From: Brevibacillus aydinogluensis
Lineage (GTDB): Bacteria; Bacillota; Bacilli; Brevibacillales; Brevibacillaceae
Length of the DNA: 64,000 nt
Reading direction: 5' to 3' (one strand)
NCBI RefSeq assembly: GCF_031954365.1
Contig: NZ_JAUSVZ010000013.1
Each line of letters starts with the position of its first letter. Position 1 is the first letter of the stretch. The notes beneath the pieces are model-generated. The model was not told the DNA's origin, did not search any database, and saw only the letters and a list, made by a program, of their open reading frames with translations. Positions 1-7,712 of the stretch are shown here, in pieces. The translations under genes were made by a program, and so were the position numbers.

Positions 1-1407
1 GACGACGAGCTTGTTCAACGGCAGTTCAAACCCGGTTTGCAGGTTGCCGATAATAATGGTCGGACGACCGGGTGGAACCGATTCCACCGACTCGGTCAGC
101 AGGTCGGCTTCCATCTCGTAGTCATGCAGCACCCGTTCCAGACGCTTGGCCCGCTCCAGATCGGCGGCAACGAAAACGATCTGGTCCTGGGATTTTTTCC
201 AACGGGCCAGCTCCGTCTTCAGCACGTTCATCTGGCCGTGGAAGTTTTGCATCGTCCTGCAGGTGAGATTGACGATGTTTTGCGGCTGCGTTTTGGGCGA
301 TTGGCGCAAAAACAAAGACAGGTAGACGATCTGCCGCTTTTTCGCGCCCACGGTCTCCTCGTAGGAGCGGGACAAGCTCAAATTGGCCATGTACTCCCCT
401 TCGGCGATCCGGCCGGTCAGCCACTCCGCCTCCTCTTTTTGAAGCTGCGCCGCCGTATCCAGCACGCGGGACGGTTCGTCCACGATCAGCACCGTGTCAG
501 CCGGCATATAGGAAAGCAGCGTATCGTTCGTCGGGTAGAGGACCGAGATGTAGGAATAGAGATGGGAAAACCGCTGTCCCTGCATCATCCGTTCCACGTC
601 GGCGCCGATTTTTTGCACCACTTTTTCTTTAGCCGCCCCGTCCTTCAGTTTGGATACGGTTTCGCCCAGCTTTTGCTCCAGCCGGACAGCTGCCTCCTGC
701 AAGAGTGCGGTCGTGGCAAAGACCTCCTTGGCCGGCCCGATTGTAAACGACTGGACGGACGTAAGCGAGCGCTGCGTTCCCATGTCAAATGTGCGGATCG
801 AGTCGATTTCCACATCAAACAGCTCGATCCGCACCGGCCATTCCGAGTCGATCGGGTACAGGTCAATGATCCCGCCGCGCACGCTGAATTCACCTTTTCG
901 CTCCACCATGTCGACGCGCTCGTACCCCAACTCCACACAGCGGAGCAAAAACGCGTCAATGTCCAGTTCTTCGCCGACCCGCAGTTCGATCTGCGCGTCC
1001 CGCCAGATGTGAGGCGGCACGACCAGACGGCGTACGCCGGCGAACGGCGCAACCAAAATACCCGTAAAGCCTCGGGCTAAACGGTTGAACACGTGTACGC
1101 GCTGCGCCAGCATCTCGGGACTGGCGATCGCCAGTTCGGAGCCTATCAATTCGTTTCCGGGAAAGAGCAGCACCTCGTCGGCGGGGAGGAGTTCGATCAG
1201 ATCCTCGTACACTTTTTGCGCTTGAAACATGTTATGGGTGATGACGCACATCGGACGGCCCGCCATCTGTTTGAGCGCCACCATCAGCGCTTGCCGGGCG
1301 GAACCGGCCAGACCGGAGACGAGCTGTTCGTGCAGCCCCTTTTCCAGGCCGGCGACAATTGTCCCGATGTTGGCGTCCCGTTTTATCGGGTTAATGATGA
1401 CTTGCAT
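1..1407 (-). CDS. mfd: Transcription-repair coupling factor Mfd, N-terminal part (cut by window edge)
   Basis: Mfd is the ATP-driven translocase that removes RNA polymerase stalled at DNA lesions and hands the site to UvrA. 469 codons are visible from the ATG at 1407, which has an AGAGGGG SD eight bases upstream; the frame stays open to the window edge, so the gene is truncated only by the window. The visible part corresponds to the UvrB-like module of domains 1 and 2, with no helicase motor yet. The start (MQVIINPIKRD) and stretches such as LFPGNELIGSE and RGGIIDLYPIDSEWPVRIE are typical of the family. It follows pth and fin, as in B. subtilis. Confidence 0.95.
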   Translation of the reverse strand, partial: MQVIINPIKRDANIGTIVAGLEKGLHEQLVSGLAGSARQALMVALKQMAGRPMCVITHNMFQAQKVYEDLIELLPADEVLLFPGNELIGSELAIASPEMLAQRVHVFNRLARGFTGILVAPFAGVRRLVVPPHIWRDAQIELRVGEELDIDAFLLRCVELGYERVDMVERKGEFSVRGGIIDLYPIDSEWPVRIELFDVEIDSIRTFDMGTQRSLTSVQSFTIGPAKEVFATTALLQEAAVRLEQKLGETVSKLKDGAAKEKVVQKIGADVERMMQGQRFSHLYSYISVLYPTNDTLLSYMPADTVLIVDEPSRVLDTAAQLQKEEAEWLTGRIAEGEYMANLSLSRSYEETVGAKKRQIVYLSLFLRQSPKTQPQNIVNLTCRTMQNFHGQMNVLKTELARWKKSQDQIVFVAADLERAKRLERVLHDYEMEADLLTESVESVPPGRPTIIIGNLQTGFELPLNKLVV

Positions 1408-1550
1408 TCATTAGTCCCCTCTCTGGATTTTCTGTCATGCGAAAAGAAGCCTTAGCTCAAGAAGCCAAGGCCTTGTCCTTGCAAGCCTTACACCGAAAGC
1501 ATTTCGCTTCCTCCATATATTATTTATAAGAGGATGCAGCTGTAGGAGTG

Positions 1551-1781
1551 TTATTGGAGCGGATTACCGATCAGGGAAAGCTCCGGATGCAGATCCAGCG
1601 CCTCACGACAGTAGGCGCACGTGATGCTGACAACCGTGTCTCCCTCAGGTTCTTTGGTTATTATAAGAGCACGTTCTTCCGGGGTCAAGGAATCCAACCC
1701 CAACTGTGCTTCCGTCACACGCGCATCGTCAAATTCCGCAATCCTGATGCCGCAGCAGCGGCAGACATAGCGAATGCTCAC
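1551..1781 (-). CDS. fin: Anti-sigma-F factor Fin
   Basis: Fin (YabK) is a small forespore protein that inhibits sigma-F and so helps the switch to sigma-G during sporulation. The product is 76 residues with two cysteine pairs, CRCC near residue 6 and CAYC near residue 56, as expected for the zinc-binding Fin family. I chose the GTG at 1781 because the GGGGGTG SD lies eight bases before it; the TTG at 1787 is too close to that SD. It lies between pth and mfd, the conserved place for this gene, and a forespore-type promoter lies directly upstream. Confidence 0.88.
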   Translation of the reverse strand: MSIRYVCRCCGIRIAEFDDARVTEAQLGLDSLTPEERALIITKEPEGDTVVSITCAYCREALDLHPELSLIGNPLQ

Positions 1782-1812
1782 TCGCAATACACCCCCAGGC
1801 GAATCTACCGCT

Positions 1813-1842
1813 TAGTATGGTCGAGGGGGTGGAAAAACATAC
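1813..1842 (-). promoter_or_regulatory. Forespore (sigma-F/sigma-G type) promoter of fin
   Basis: On the minus strand GTATG (1842-1838) and CATACTA (1819-1813) are separated by 18 bases. They match the -35 and -10 consensus of forespore sigma factors (GHATR; CATNHTA). The site lies between the pth stop and the fin start, so fin can be expressed apart from pth. Confidence 0.7.
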
Positions 1843-1896
1843 TTGATCAAGCCGCATGGCGTGAGCGGTTTTTTGACGTTCAGACGCTTAACCGTG

Positions 1897-2463
1897 TTAC
1901 TTCCGACTGTTGTAGCGGTTCATCACGAGCTCAAACGGTTCTCTCGTCCACATCGCGGCAGCCTCAGCTGCCTGCTCCACGGCAGCGTTGATCACCGGGC
2001 GCTCGGCGGCAGAAAAAGTCTGCAAAACGTAATCGCTTACACTCCTTCCCGGTTCGGGGCGACCGATGCCCACCTTGATTCGCTTGAACTCCTGGGTACC
2101 CATGTGCTGGATCAGCGATTTGATGCCGTTGTGTCCGCCAGCGCTGCCCTTTAACCGCAGGCGAAGCTGGCCGCAAGGCAGATCCAAATCGTCGTAAATT
2201 ACCACAATATTATCCGGCGTCAGCTTGTAAAACGACAGCACCTCGATAACGGACTCCCCGGACAGATTCATGTAAGTCTGCGGTTTGACCAGCAGCACCT
2301 TTTCCCCTTCGATCCGGCCCTCGCCAACAATGGCGCGAAACTTGTGCTGTTGTACGGGAATGTTCCACTTATCGCTAATTTTATCTATGGCCATAAACCC
2401 TGCATTATGTCTTGTATCTTCATATTTTTTGCCGGGGTTGCCCAGCCCAATGATCACTTTCAC
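1897..2463 (-). CDS. pth: Peptidyl-tRNA hydrolase
   Basis: Pth (SpoVC in B. subtilis) cleaves the ester bond of peptidyl-tRNAs released from stalled ribosomes and recycles the tRNA. The 188-residue length is normal. The N-terminal GLGNPG and RHNAGF motifs are present (the His of RHN is catalytic), as is YDDLDLPCGQLRLR further on. The start is a GTG preceded by GGAGGG with an eight-base spacer. Upstream on the same strand lies ctc, but a terminator and a repeat element (2541-2748) separate the two. Confidence 0.96.
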   Translation of the reverse strand: MKVIIGLGNPGKKYEDTRHNAGFMAIDKISDKWNIPVQQHKFRAIVGEGRIEGEKVLLVKPQTYMNLSGESVIEVLSFYKLTPDNIVVIYDDLDLPCGQLRLRLKGSAGGHNGIKSLIQHMGTQEFKRIKVGIGRPEPGRSVSDYVLQTFSAAERPVINAAVEQAAEAAAMWTREPFELVMNRYNSRK

Positions 2464-2534
2464 GGTTGTTCCCTCCTAACCTCCCCTCATTGTACATAGA
2501 AAACCAAGCTCCGCCAAGGCGGTGACACCTACAT

Positions 2535-2558
2535 AAAAAAGCCCCGAACATCCGGGGC
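2535..2558 (-). terminator. Left copy of the duplicated terminator hairpin, element copy A
   Basis: An 18-base stem-loop at 2541-2558 (stem GCCCC/GGGGC) is preceded on the + strand by six A, which form the T-run for minus-strand transcripts. This is the functional terminator for ctc. A nearly identical hairpin stands at 2731-2748 on the far side of the inserted element. Confidence 0.8.
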
Positions 2559-2730
2559 ACAGACTGAAGACAAACGGTTCATTGAGTTAGCGTCCACAAA
2601 AAATGATTTCCAGGCCGAAAGGCCTGCCCATTCATCAACCGAAGCGGAAGACAATGTGCATCGCATGGAGGGATGGGCCAAGCGAGCGGGCCCGATCTCC
2701 CCTGCGCCGCGGACTTTGTCTACACGCTGA
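2559..2730. mobile_element. Hairpin-inserted non-coding element, copy A (short form)
   Basis: This 172-bp element has imperfect 16-bp terminal inverted repeats: ACAGACTGAAGACAAA at the left and TTTGTCTACACGCTGA at the right. It resembles copies at 19328-19670 and 51661-52000. Internally it has a small GNRA-type hairpin (CAGGCCGAAAGGCCTG) and a weaker stem closing on GGGCC/GGGCCC. It carries a single AGCGAG at 2691-2696, where the other two copies hold a 152-bp nested insert. Each end abuts an 18-base terminator hairpin with one mismatch between the two sides. No protein-coding content is convincing. Confidence 0.8.
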
Positions 2731-2748
2731 GCCCCAAACATCCGGGGC
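2731..2748 (-). terminator. Right copy of the duplicated terminator hairpin, element copy A (no T-run)
   Basis: Same stem-loop as 2541-2558 with one base changed in the loop. On the minus strand it is followed directly by the element end (TCAGCG), not by T residues, so it is probably a poor terminator. Confidence 0.65.
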
Positions 2749-2758
2749 AGGAGCCACT

Positions 2759-3382
2759 CTATGTGGTTTTGGCTTTCTCTGGCGGCGATCCGGCCTCTTC
2801 GGCCACAGCCTCGGCCGACTGTTCCGCCTCCACTGCTTCGTCCGACTTGGCCTTCACCGGCAGGATGCTTACAACCACTTCCATCTCGTCAATCCCGAGA
2901 TCGACGTCGGGCGGAATCTCCAGATCTTTGGCCAGCACCACGTCCCCGATGTTGAGGCCGTCGACATTGACGGTAAACGCTTCGGGAATGCTGCCGGGCA
3001 GGCAGGAGATTTCCACGCTGTGGCGGACCAAGGTGGCCACCCCCAGTTCCGGGTCACCCTCCAGCAGCACCGGGACGCTGGTGTGCACTTTTTCATTCAT
3101 ATTGATTTTTTTGAAGTCAGCGTGAAGAATGTTGCCCTTCACGGGATGACGCTGCAGTTCGTAGACCATCACGGGGTGTTCGTTGCCGTTGACCACCAGC
3201 TTGAATGGCTTGTTGGTGGACTGATGGCGCAGGGCCTGATCCAGTTCCCGTCCATTCACCTGGATCGCCAGATTCTGGACGTCGCTTCCGTAGACGACAG
3301 CCGGGACCCAGCCCTGGCGTCGCAGTTCGTTGTTCGTCGGCTGTTCTCCCTTGCGGCGGATGATCGCCTTGATCGTTTCCAC
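2759..3382 (-). CDS. ctc: Ribosomal protein bL25 / general stress protein Ctc
   Basis: The bL25 family binds 5S rRNA in the large ribosomal subunit; in Bacillus the long form is the stress protein Ctc. The 207 residues comprise an L25 barrel (about 1-92), the TL5/Ctc C-terminal beta domain (about 95-185) and an acidic Ala/Glu tail. The start is a GTG at 3382 with GGAGG and a seven-T spacer. That SD is part of a strong stem-loop (3383-3443), so ctc is likely controlled by attenuation or RBS masking. It follows prs, as in B. subtilis. Confidence 0.95.
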   Translation of the reverse strand: METIKAIIRRKGEQPTNNELRRQGWVPAVVYGSDVQNLAIQVNGRELDQALRHQSTNKPFKLVVNGNEHPVMVYELQRHPVKGNILHADFKKINMNEKVHTSVPVLLEGDPELGVATLVRHSVEISCLPGSIPEAFTVNVDGLNIGDVVLAKDLEIPPDVDLGIDEMEVVVSILPVKAKSDEAVEAEQSAEAVAEEAGSPPEKAKTT

Positions 3383-3443
3383 AAAAAAACCTCCTCTGGA
3401 CAGCTAGCAGATTCTTCCTTCTCCCTAGCTTGTCCAGCGGAGG
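3383..3443 (-). promoter_or_regulatory. Terminator-like hairpin that contains the ctc ribosome-binding site
   Basis: Between prs and ctc the minus-strand RNA forms a stem of about 17 bp: 3425-3443 pairs with 3390-3407 through TGGACA/TGTCCA and CCTCC/GGAGG. It is followed by seven U (3389-3383) and then at once by the GTG start of ctc. The 3' arm includes the GGAGG SD, and the U-run is both terminator tail and SD-start spacer. The structure can stop prs readthrough and hide the ctc SD. Confidence 0.75.
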
Positions 3444-3471
3444 CGTATTTCAATCGTCTGACCGGGTTGTA

Positions 3472-4422
3472 CTAATCAAACAGCTTGCTGACAGACAGCT
3501 CTTCGTGAACGCGGATGATCGCTTCCCCGATAATCGGTGCCACAGACAGCACCTTGATCTTGTCGATCATCCGATCCTGGCTCAACGGGATGGTGTTGGT
3601 CACTACCAATTCGCTAATCTTGGAATCGTTGATTCGCTGGATGGCCGGGCCGGACAGCACCGGATGCGTGCAGCACGCGTACACGTCACGCGCACCTGCT
3701 TCCACCAGCGCGTTGGCCGCCAGCGTAATCGTGCCAGCCGTATCGATGATGTCGTCAATGATGATTGCTGTCTTACCCTCGATGTTCCCGACGATGTTCA
3801 TCACTTCTGCAACATTTGGCTCCGGACGGCGCTTGTCGATGATCGCAATCGGCGCTTCCAGGCGCTCCGCCAGCCTGCGGGCACGGGTTACGCCACCGTG
3901 GTCAGGCGAGACGACGACGATGTCCTGCAGGCCTTTTTCGGCAAAGTATTTCCCCAGAATCGGTACGCCCAACAGGTGGTCGACCGGGATGTCGAAAAAG
4001 CCCTGGATTTGCGTCGCGTGCAGGTCCATCGTGATGACGCGGTGCGCCCCTGCGGTCTCGATCAGATTGGCGACCAGTTTGGCCGTAATCGGATCGCGCG
4101 CGCGGGCTTTCCGGTCCTGACGGGCGTACCCGTAATACGGAATCACGACGTTGATGCTCTTGGCAGAGGCGCGTTTCAGCGCATCGACCATCACAAGCAG
4201 TTCCATCAGGTGTTCGTTAACGGGAGCACATGTTGGCTGAATCACAAACACGTCACAACCGCGAACGCTTTCGTTCAATTTGATTTGACACTCGCCGTCG
4301 CTGAAGCGGACTGCTTCCGCATTGCCCAGCGGTACACCGATGTGCTCCGCAATCTCTTTTGCCAGTTGGCGATTTGCGTTGCACGTAAAGACTTTCAGTT
4401 TGGGATCGCGGTAGTTAGCCAT
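3472..4422 (-). CDS. prs: Ribose-phosphate pyrophosphokinase
   Basis: Prs makes PRPP from ribose 5-phosphate and ATP for nucleotide, histidine and tryptophan synthesis. The 316-residue length is standard for class I enzymes. Recognisable are the flexible-loop region YYGYARQDRK (about residues 96-105), the metal-binding MDLHATQIQGFFDIPVD (about 130-146) and the PRPP loop IIIDDIIDTAGT (about 219-230). The gene lies 24 bases after glmU. A GGGGGG run 14 bases before the ATG is the only SD-like sequence, so translation may depend partly on coupling to glmU. Confidence 0.97.
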   Translation of the reverse strand: MANYRDPKLKVFTCNANRQLAKEIAEHIGVPLGNAEAVRFSDGECQIKLNESVRGCDVFVIQPTCAPVNEHLMELLVMVDALKRASAKSINVVIPYYGYARQDRKARARDPITAKLVANLIETAGAHRVITMDLHATQIQGFFDIPVDHLLGVPILGKYFAEKGLQDIVVVSPDHGGVTRARRLAERLEAPIAIIDKRRPEPNVAEVMNIVGNIEGKTAIIIDDIIDTAGTITLAANALVEAGARDVYACCTHPVLSGPAIQRINDSKISELVVTNTIPLSQDRMIDKIKVLSVAPIIGEAIIRVHEELSVSKLFD

Positions 4423-4446
4423 GATAGTTAAAAAAACCCCCCGTTG

Positions 4447-5829
4447 TTAATCCTTCTTGCCTTTGCGTGGCAGTTTGTTAGCATAACCCGGCTTGTTTAT
4501 CTGACGCTCTCGAGCAATGGCCAGCGCTTCGTCCGGCACGTCCTGTGTAATGGTGGAACCCGCTGCTACATACGCTTGTTGTCCCACAGTAACCGGCGCA
4601 ACGAGATTGGTGTTGCAGCCAATAAAAGAGCCGTCCATTACGACTGTTTTGTGTTTGACGGCGCCGTCATAGTTGACCGTAATCGTACCGCAGCCGATGT
4701 TGACACCCTCGCCAATCTCGGCGTCGCCTACGTAGCTGAGGTGCGGTACCTTGGTGCCTTTGCCGATTTTCGCATTTTTCAGTTCGACAAAGTCGCCGAT
4801 TTTGACACTCGGGCCAATTTCCGTTCCCGGCCGCACATAAGCAAACGGTCCGACCGTGGAGTCTGCTTCCACACGAGCGTCGACCATGACGGAGTAGGAG
4901 ATGGTGACACGGTCTGCCACCTGCACATTGCTCAAATCCGCCTGCGGACCAATCACGCAATCGGCGCCGATGGTTGTCCCTGCGCGCAAATACGTTCCGG
5001 GCTGAATCACCGTATCCGCACCGATCACCACGTCCGCTTCGATGTACGTGGATGCGGGGTCGACAATGGTCACGCCGTTTTTCATATGGCGCACGGCGAT
5101 GCGTTTGCGCATGTATGCTTCGGCTTCGGCCAGCTGCGAGCGGTCGTTGACGCCCATCGTTTCATCCGGGTCAACCGCTTCAAACGCGGCCACCTTTTCT
5201 CCTGCTTCCCGCAGAATGCCGATACAATCCGTCACATAGTATTCACCTTGAGCGTTGTCATTTTTCACTTGTGCCAAGGCTTTCAATAATTTTTGATTGT
5301 CAAAACAGTATATGCCTGTGTTGATTTCTCTGATCGCCCGTTCCTCTGGAGTTGCGTCCTTGTGCTCGACGATTGCCTGCACCTCACCTGTTTCACTGCG
5401 CACGATGCGTCCGTAACCGGTCGGGTCCGGGACGACAGCAGTCAGTACAGTTGCAGCTGCCTGCTGCTCTTCGTGATAGCGCAAGAGGGCAGTGAGCGTC
5501 TCCTCGGACAGGAGGGGTACATCTCCGTACAAAATAAACGTAGTTCCTTCTTTCGCCTGCAAAAACGGTACCGCCTGCTGTACGGCATGAGCCGTACCCA
5601 ACTGTTCCTTCTGCAAAGCGTACATGACGCGGTCGCCCAATCTGGAACGAACAGCGTCAGCACCATGACCTACGACGACGATGACATCCTCCACCCGCAT
5701 GGAAGCCAGCGTGTCCACCACATGCTGGACCATGGGCTTGCCGCAGACGGGGTGAAGAACTTTGTACAGCTTCGATTTCATCCGCGTTCCCTGACCGGCA
5801 GCCAGTACCACGGCATGGATCTTAGACAT
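4447..5829 (-). CDS. glmU: Bifunctional UDP-N-acetylglucosamine pyrophosphorylase / glucosamine-1-phosphate N-acetyltransferase
   Basis: GlmU carries out the last two steps to UDP-GlcNAc, the precursor of peptidoglycan and wall polymers. The N-terminal nucleotidyltransferase starts LAAGQGTRMKS (about residues 8-18). The C-terminal part is a left-handed beta helix of hexapeptide repeats ending in the acetyltransferase site (YDGAVKHKTVVMDGSFIGCN). I use the ATG at 5829 (MSKIHAVV), which has GGAGGG seven bases upstream; nine codons of possible upstream extension lack an SD. The product is 460 residues and heads the glmU-prs pair. Confidence 0.97.
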   Translation of the reverse strand: MSKIHAVVLAAGQGTRMKSKLYKVLHPVCGKPMVQHVVDTLASMRVEDVIVVVGHGADAVRSRLGDRVMYALQKEQLGTAHAVQQAVPFLQAKEGTTFILYGDVPLLSEETLTALLRYHEEQQAAATVLTAVVPDPTGYGRIVRSETGEVQAIVEHKDATPEERAIREINTGIYCFDNQKLLKALAQVKNDNAQGEYYVTDCIGILREAGEKVAAFEAVDPDETMGVNDRSQLAEAEAYMRKRIAVRHMKNGVTIVDPASTYIEADVVIGADTVIQPGTYLRAGTTIGADCVIGPQADLSNVQVADRVTISYSVMVDARVEADSTVGPFAYVRPGTEIGPSVKIGDFVELKNAKIGKGTKVPHLSYVGDAEIGEGVNIGCGTITVNYDGAVKHKTVVMDGSFIGCNTNLVAPVTVGQQAYVAAGSTITQDVPDEALAIARERQINKPGYANKLPRKGKKD

Positions 5830-5856
5830 GTCAACCCTCCAACGTATAAGTTCCAC

Positions 5857-6080
5857 AATGACTATATCTTAATCAAATGGTGATTTCAAGACGGTAGGCA
5901 CTGGTTTCCCATGGCGATTTTTAGTCGTTTGACGCCTGTTTCCCACCTGGATTATGATGGGAAGTGAACCGAGAGCGGGTCTTCAAGGGAATTGTCAGTC
6001 TCTTGCGAAAATATAAATGTAACATTTTTGACATTTTTCCCAACTCCGCCCTCCGTGTTCTGACCGTTACATGACAAGGC
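5857..6080. other. Intergenic region between divergent glmU and the CobW-type gene
   Basis: No gene is visible. It holds a 13-base palindrome, AAATGTAACATTT, near 6017-6029, followed by TTGACA. This could be an operator or -35 element for the + strand gene, but no convincing -10 follows at the right distance. Confidence 0.3.
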
Positions 6081-6096
6081 AAGGGGGATGGTGGCG

Positions 6097-7113
6097 TTGA
6101 GCGCTGGCGTATACATGTTGACCGGGTATCTGGGCAGCGGAAAGACGACGCTGTTACAAAAACTGCTGGCCTATCTGCAAAGCCAGGATGGTCGGGTCGT
6201 GGTCCTGATGAATGAGATGGGCGAGGAAGACATCGACGGCGAGCAGATTCAGGGTTTTGGCTTTCCGGTAAAAAAGCTTCTGGACGGCTGCATCTGCTGC
6301 TCCATTCGCGGGGAGCTGACGGAAGGTCTGAAGGACATTCTCGCTTCCTTTGAGCCTGACCACATCCTGATCGAAACCACCGGCGTGGCCGATCCGGTCG
6401 ATGTGGTGGACGCACTGACACATCCGGAGCTTTACGACAGATTGGAGCTCAAGGGAATCATCAGCGTCGTGGACGCGTCCCGCTTCCGCAGCCTTATCTC
6501 CCGTTTTCAGTCGAGCAGCACGCTGGTCAAGACGATCCGCAACCAGGTGAAGTACGCCGATTTGCTTCTATTAAATAAAATCGATCTGGTCACCCCGGAT
6601 GTGTTGGAAAAAGTAAAGGCCAAGCTGCTGGAGCTGAATCCGCACGCTCCGATCCACCAGACGATCCAGAGCGACATGGACCTGCGGGAACTGTTGAACA
6701 TCAAACGCGCCGCCGAACGCAGTGCAGCCATACAGGCCCGGGACAAGGCCGGCACTCCTGTGCAAAAAAGCATAGGACGAATGTCCACCCTGGATAAAGT
6801 AAAACGATCGCTCGGCTTCTCAGCCGGTCAGCCGTCGCTGTACAACAGCATCGAAACCTTTTCCTACCATTTTACTGGACCGGTAGACGCAGACAAGTTT
6901 GAGGATTTTCTCTGGGATCTGCCGAAAAACGTCTACCGCGCCAAAGGGTACGTGCTGTTTAAAGGAAGGAAGGAACTGATTTCATTTCAGCACACCGAAA
7001 ACCAGGTGCACCTGTTTCCGTTCGAAAACTTCGGTCCGAAGATGGTAGCCGTCTTTATCGGCGAAGGATTGGACAGGGAAAAAATCATAGCCGATCTGGG
7101 GGCCTGCTATTAG
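6097..7113 (+). CDS. CobW/G3E-family GTPase (putative metallochaperone)
   Basis: G3E GTPases of the COG0523 group handle metal delivery, often zinc. Visible motifs are Walker A GYLGSGKTT (about residues 10-18), the metal-binding CICC (about 65-68) and the G4 motif NKID (about 160-163), followed by a C-terminal CobW_C domain. Of three in-frame starts (ATG 6088, GTG 6091, TTG 6097), I prefer the TTG because the AAGGGGG SD at 6081-6087 then has a nine-base spacer. It is transcribed against its neighbours and is not part of the B. subtilis order glmU-spoVG. The metal served cannot be told from sequence. Confidence 0.85.
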   Translation: MSAGVYMLTGYLGSGKTTLLQKLLAYLQSQDGRVVVLMNEMGEEDIDGEQIQGFGFPVKKLLDGCICCSIRGELTEGLKDILASFEPDHILIETTGVADPVDVVDALTHPELYDRLELKGIISVVDASRFRSLISRFQSSSTLVKTIRNQVKYADLLLLNKIDLVTPDVLEKVKAKLLELNPHAPIHQTIQSDMDLRELLNIKRAAERSAAIQARDKAGTPVQKSIGRMSTLDKVKRSLGFSAGQPSLYNSIETFSYHFTGPVDADKFEDFLWDLPKNVYRAKGYVLFKGRKELISFQHTENQVHLFPFENFGPKMVAVFIGEGLDREKIIADLGACY

Positions 7114-7189
7114 CGGCGAAAACGGCAACAGGACCGGGACCGGTGGAACAGCCTCGCCTGGCTTTTCGTCCGGCTGCTTCGGCAAGAAC

Positions 7190-7222
7190 AAAGCACCCAG
7201 TCGTCGAGACCGGGTGCTTTTT
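7190..7222. terminator. Bidirectional terminator between the CobW gene and spoVG
   Basis: The stem AAAGCACCC/GGGTGCTTT has a T-run on the + side and an A-run on the other, suitable for both convergent genes. Confidence 0.8.
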
Positions 7223-7234
7223 GCTGGACTTGAA

Positions 7235-7522
7235 TCAAGCGCCTGCTTCGATGGTGTTCTCTTCTTCCTGACCGACGCGCTCGTATTCAGCCAGCACAGC
7301 AGCCTGAATCTTTTCGCGCGTGGCAGAGGAGATCGGATGTGCGATGTCGCGGAACTCCCCATCCGGGGTGCGTTTGCTGGGCATCGCAACAAACATGCCA
7401 TTGTTCCCGTCAATGACACGGATATCATGAACCACGAATTCATGGTCAATCGTAATGGACGCAATGGCTTTCATTCTACCATCCGTATTCACTCGGCGAA
7501 GTCTTACGTCTGTTACTTCCAT
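7235..7522 (-). CDS. spoVG: Septation / sporulation regulator SpoVG
   Basis: SpoVG is a small nucleic-acid-binding protein that affects asymmetric septation and many post-exponential processes. The 95 residues match the family closely (MEVTDVRLRRVNTDGRM, then ITIDHEFVVHDIRVIDGNNG and MPSKRTPDGEFRDIAHPI). The ATG at 7522 has GGGAG eight bases upstream; a GTG nine bases earlier is in frame but lacks an SD. It follows ridA and purR after a terminator and has its own sigma-H-type promoter. Confidence 0.96.
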   Translation of the reverse strand: MEVTDVRLRRVNTDGRMKAIASITIDHEFVVHDIRVIDGNNGMFVAMPSKRTPDGEFRDIAHPISSATREKIQAAVLAEYERVGQEEENTIEAGA

Positions 7523-7560
7523 TAAGTTCACTCCCTTTATCTATCAAAGCGTTTAGGATT

Positions 7561-7589
7561 ATTTCCACGCTCTGGGTAAATATTCCTGC
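7561..7589 (-). promoter_or_regulatory. Sigma-H-type promoter of spoVG
   Basis: Minus-strand GCAGGAATA (7589-7581) fits the sigma-H -35 consensus RnAGGAWWW exactly. Twelve bases on, GTGGAAA (7568-7562) fits RnnGAAT except for the last base. An A/T-rich stretch lies upstream, as at the B. subtilis spoVG promoter. Confidence 0.7.
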
Positions 7590-7659
7590 TGGGTTACCGA
7601 ATTTTTGAAAAAAAAAACGATAATTTTTCTCTCCCCTGCGGGACAAATGCGCAAAAAAC

Positions 7660-7690
7660 AAGTCCGACACGGCCTGGTGTCGGACTTTTT
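7660..7690. terminator. Terminator after ridA
   Basis: A perfect 11-bp stem, AAGTCCGACAC/GTGTCGGACTT, has T-rich sequence on both strands (GTTTTTTG after it on the minus strand). It ends the purR-ridA transcript. Confidence 0.85.
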
Positions 7691-7712
7691 GATTATTCTA
7701 CACGATTCTCCA

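Noticed and set aside
37..1080. Long + strand open frame across mfd
   Set aside because: Exact antisense of mfd, no SD and no recognisable domain; typical of high-G+C shadow frames. The same applies to the long + strand frames over dnaX, metG, guaB and dacA.
1440..1530. Tiny Cys-rich frame (CFRCKAC) upstream of mfd
   Set aside because: 19 codons with no good SD; a competing ATG in another frame has the SD but stops after four codons. Too little to call.
2529..2741. Minus-strand open frame in element copy A, similar to frames in copies B and C
   Set aside because: The frames share a peptide stretch only because the DNA repeats are similar; they begin and end in flanking sequence, have no SD and include hairpin arms.
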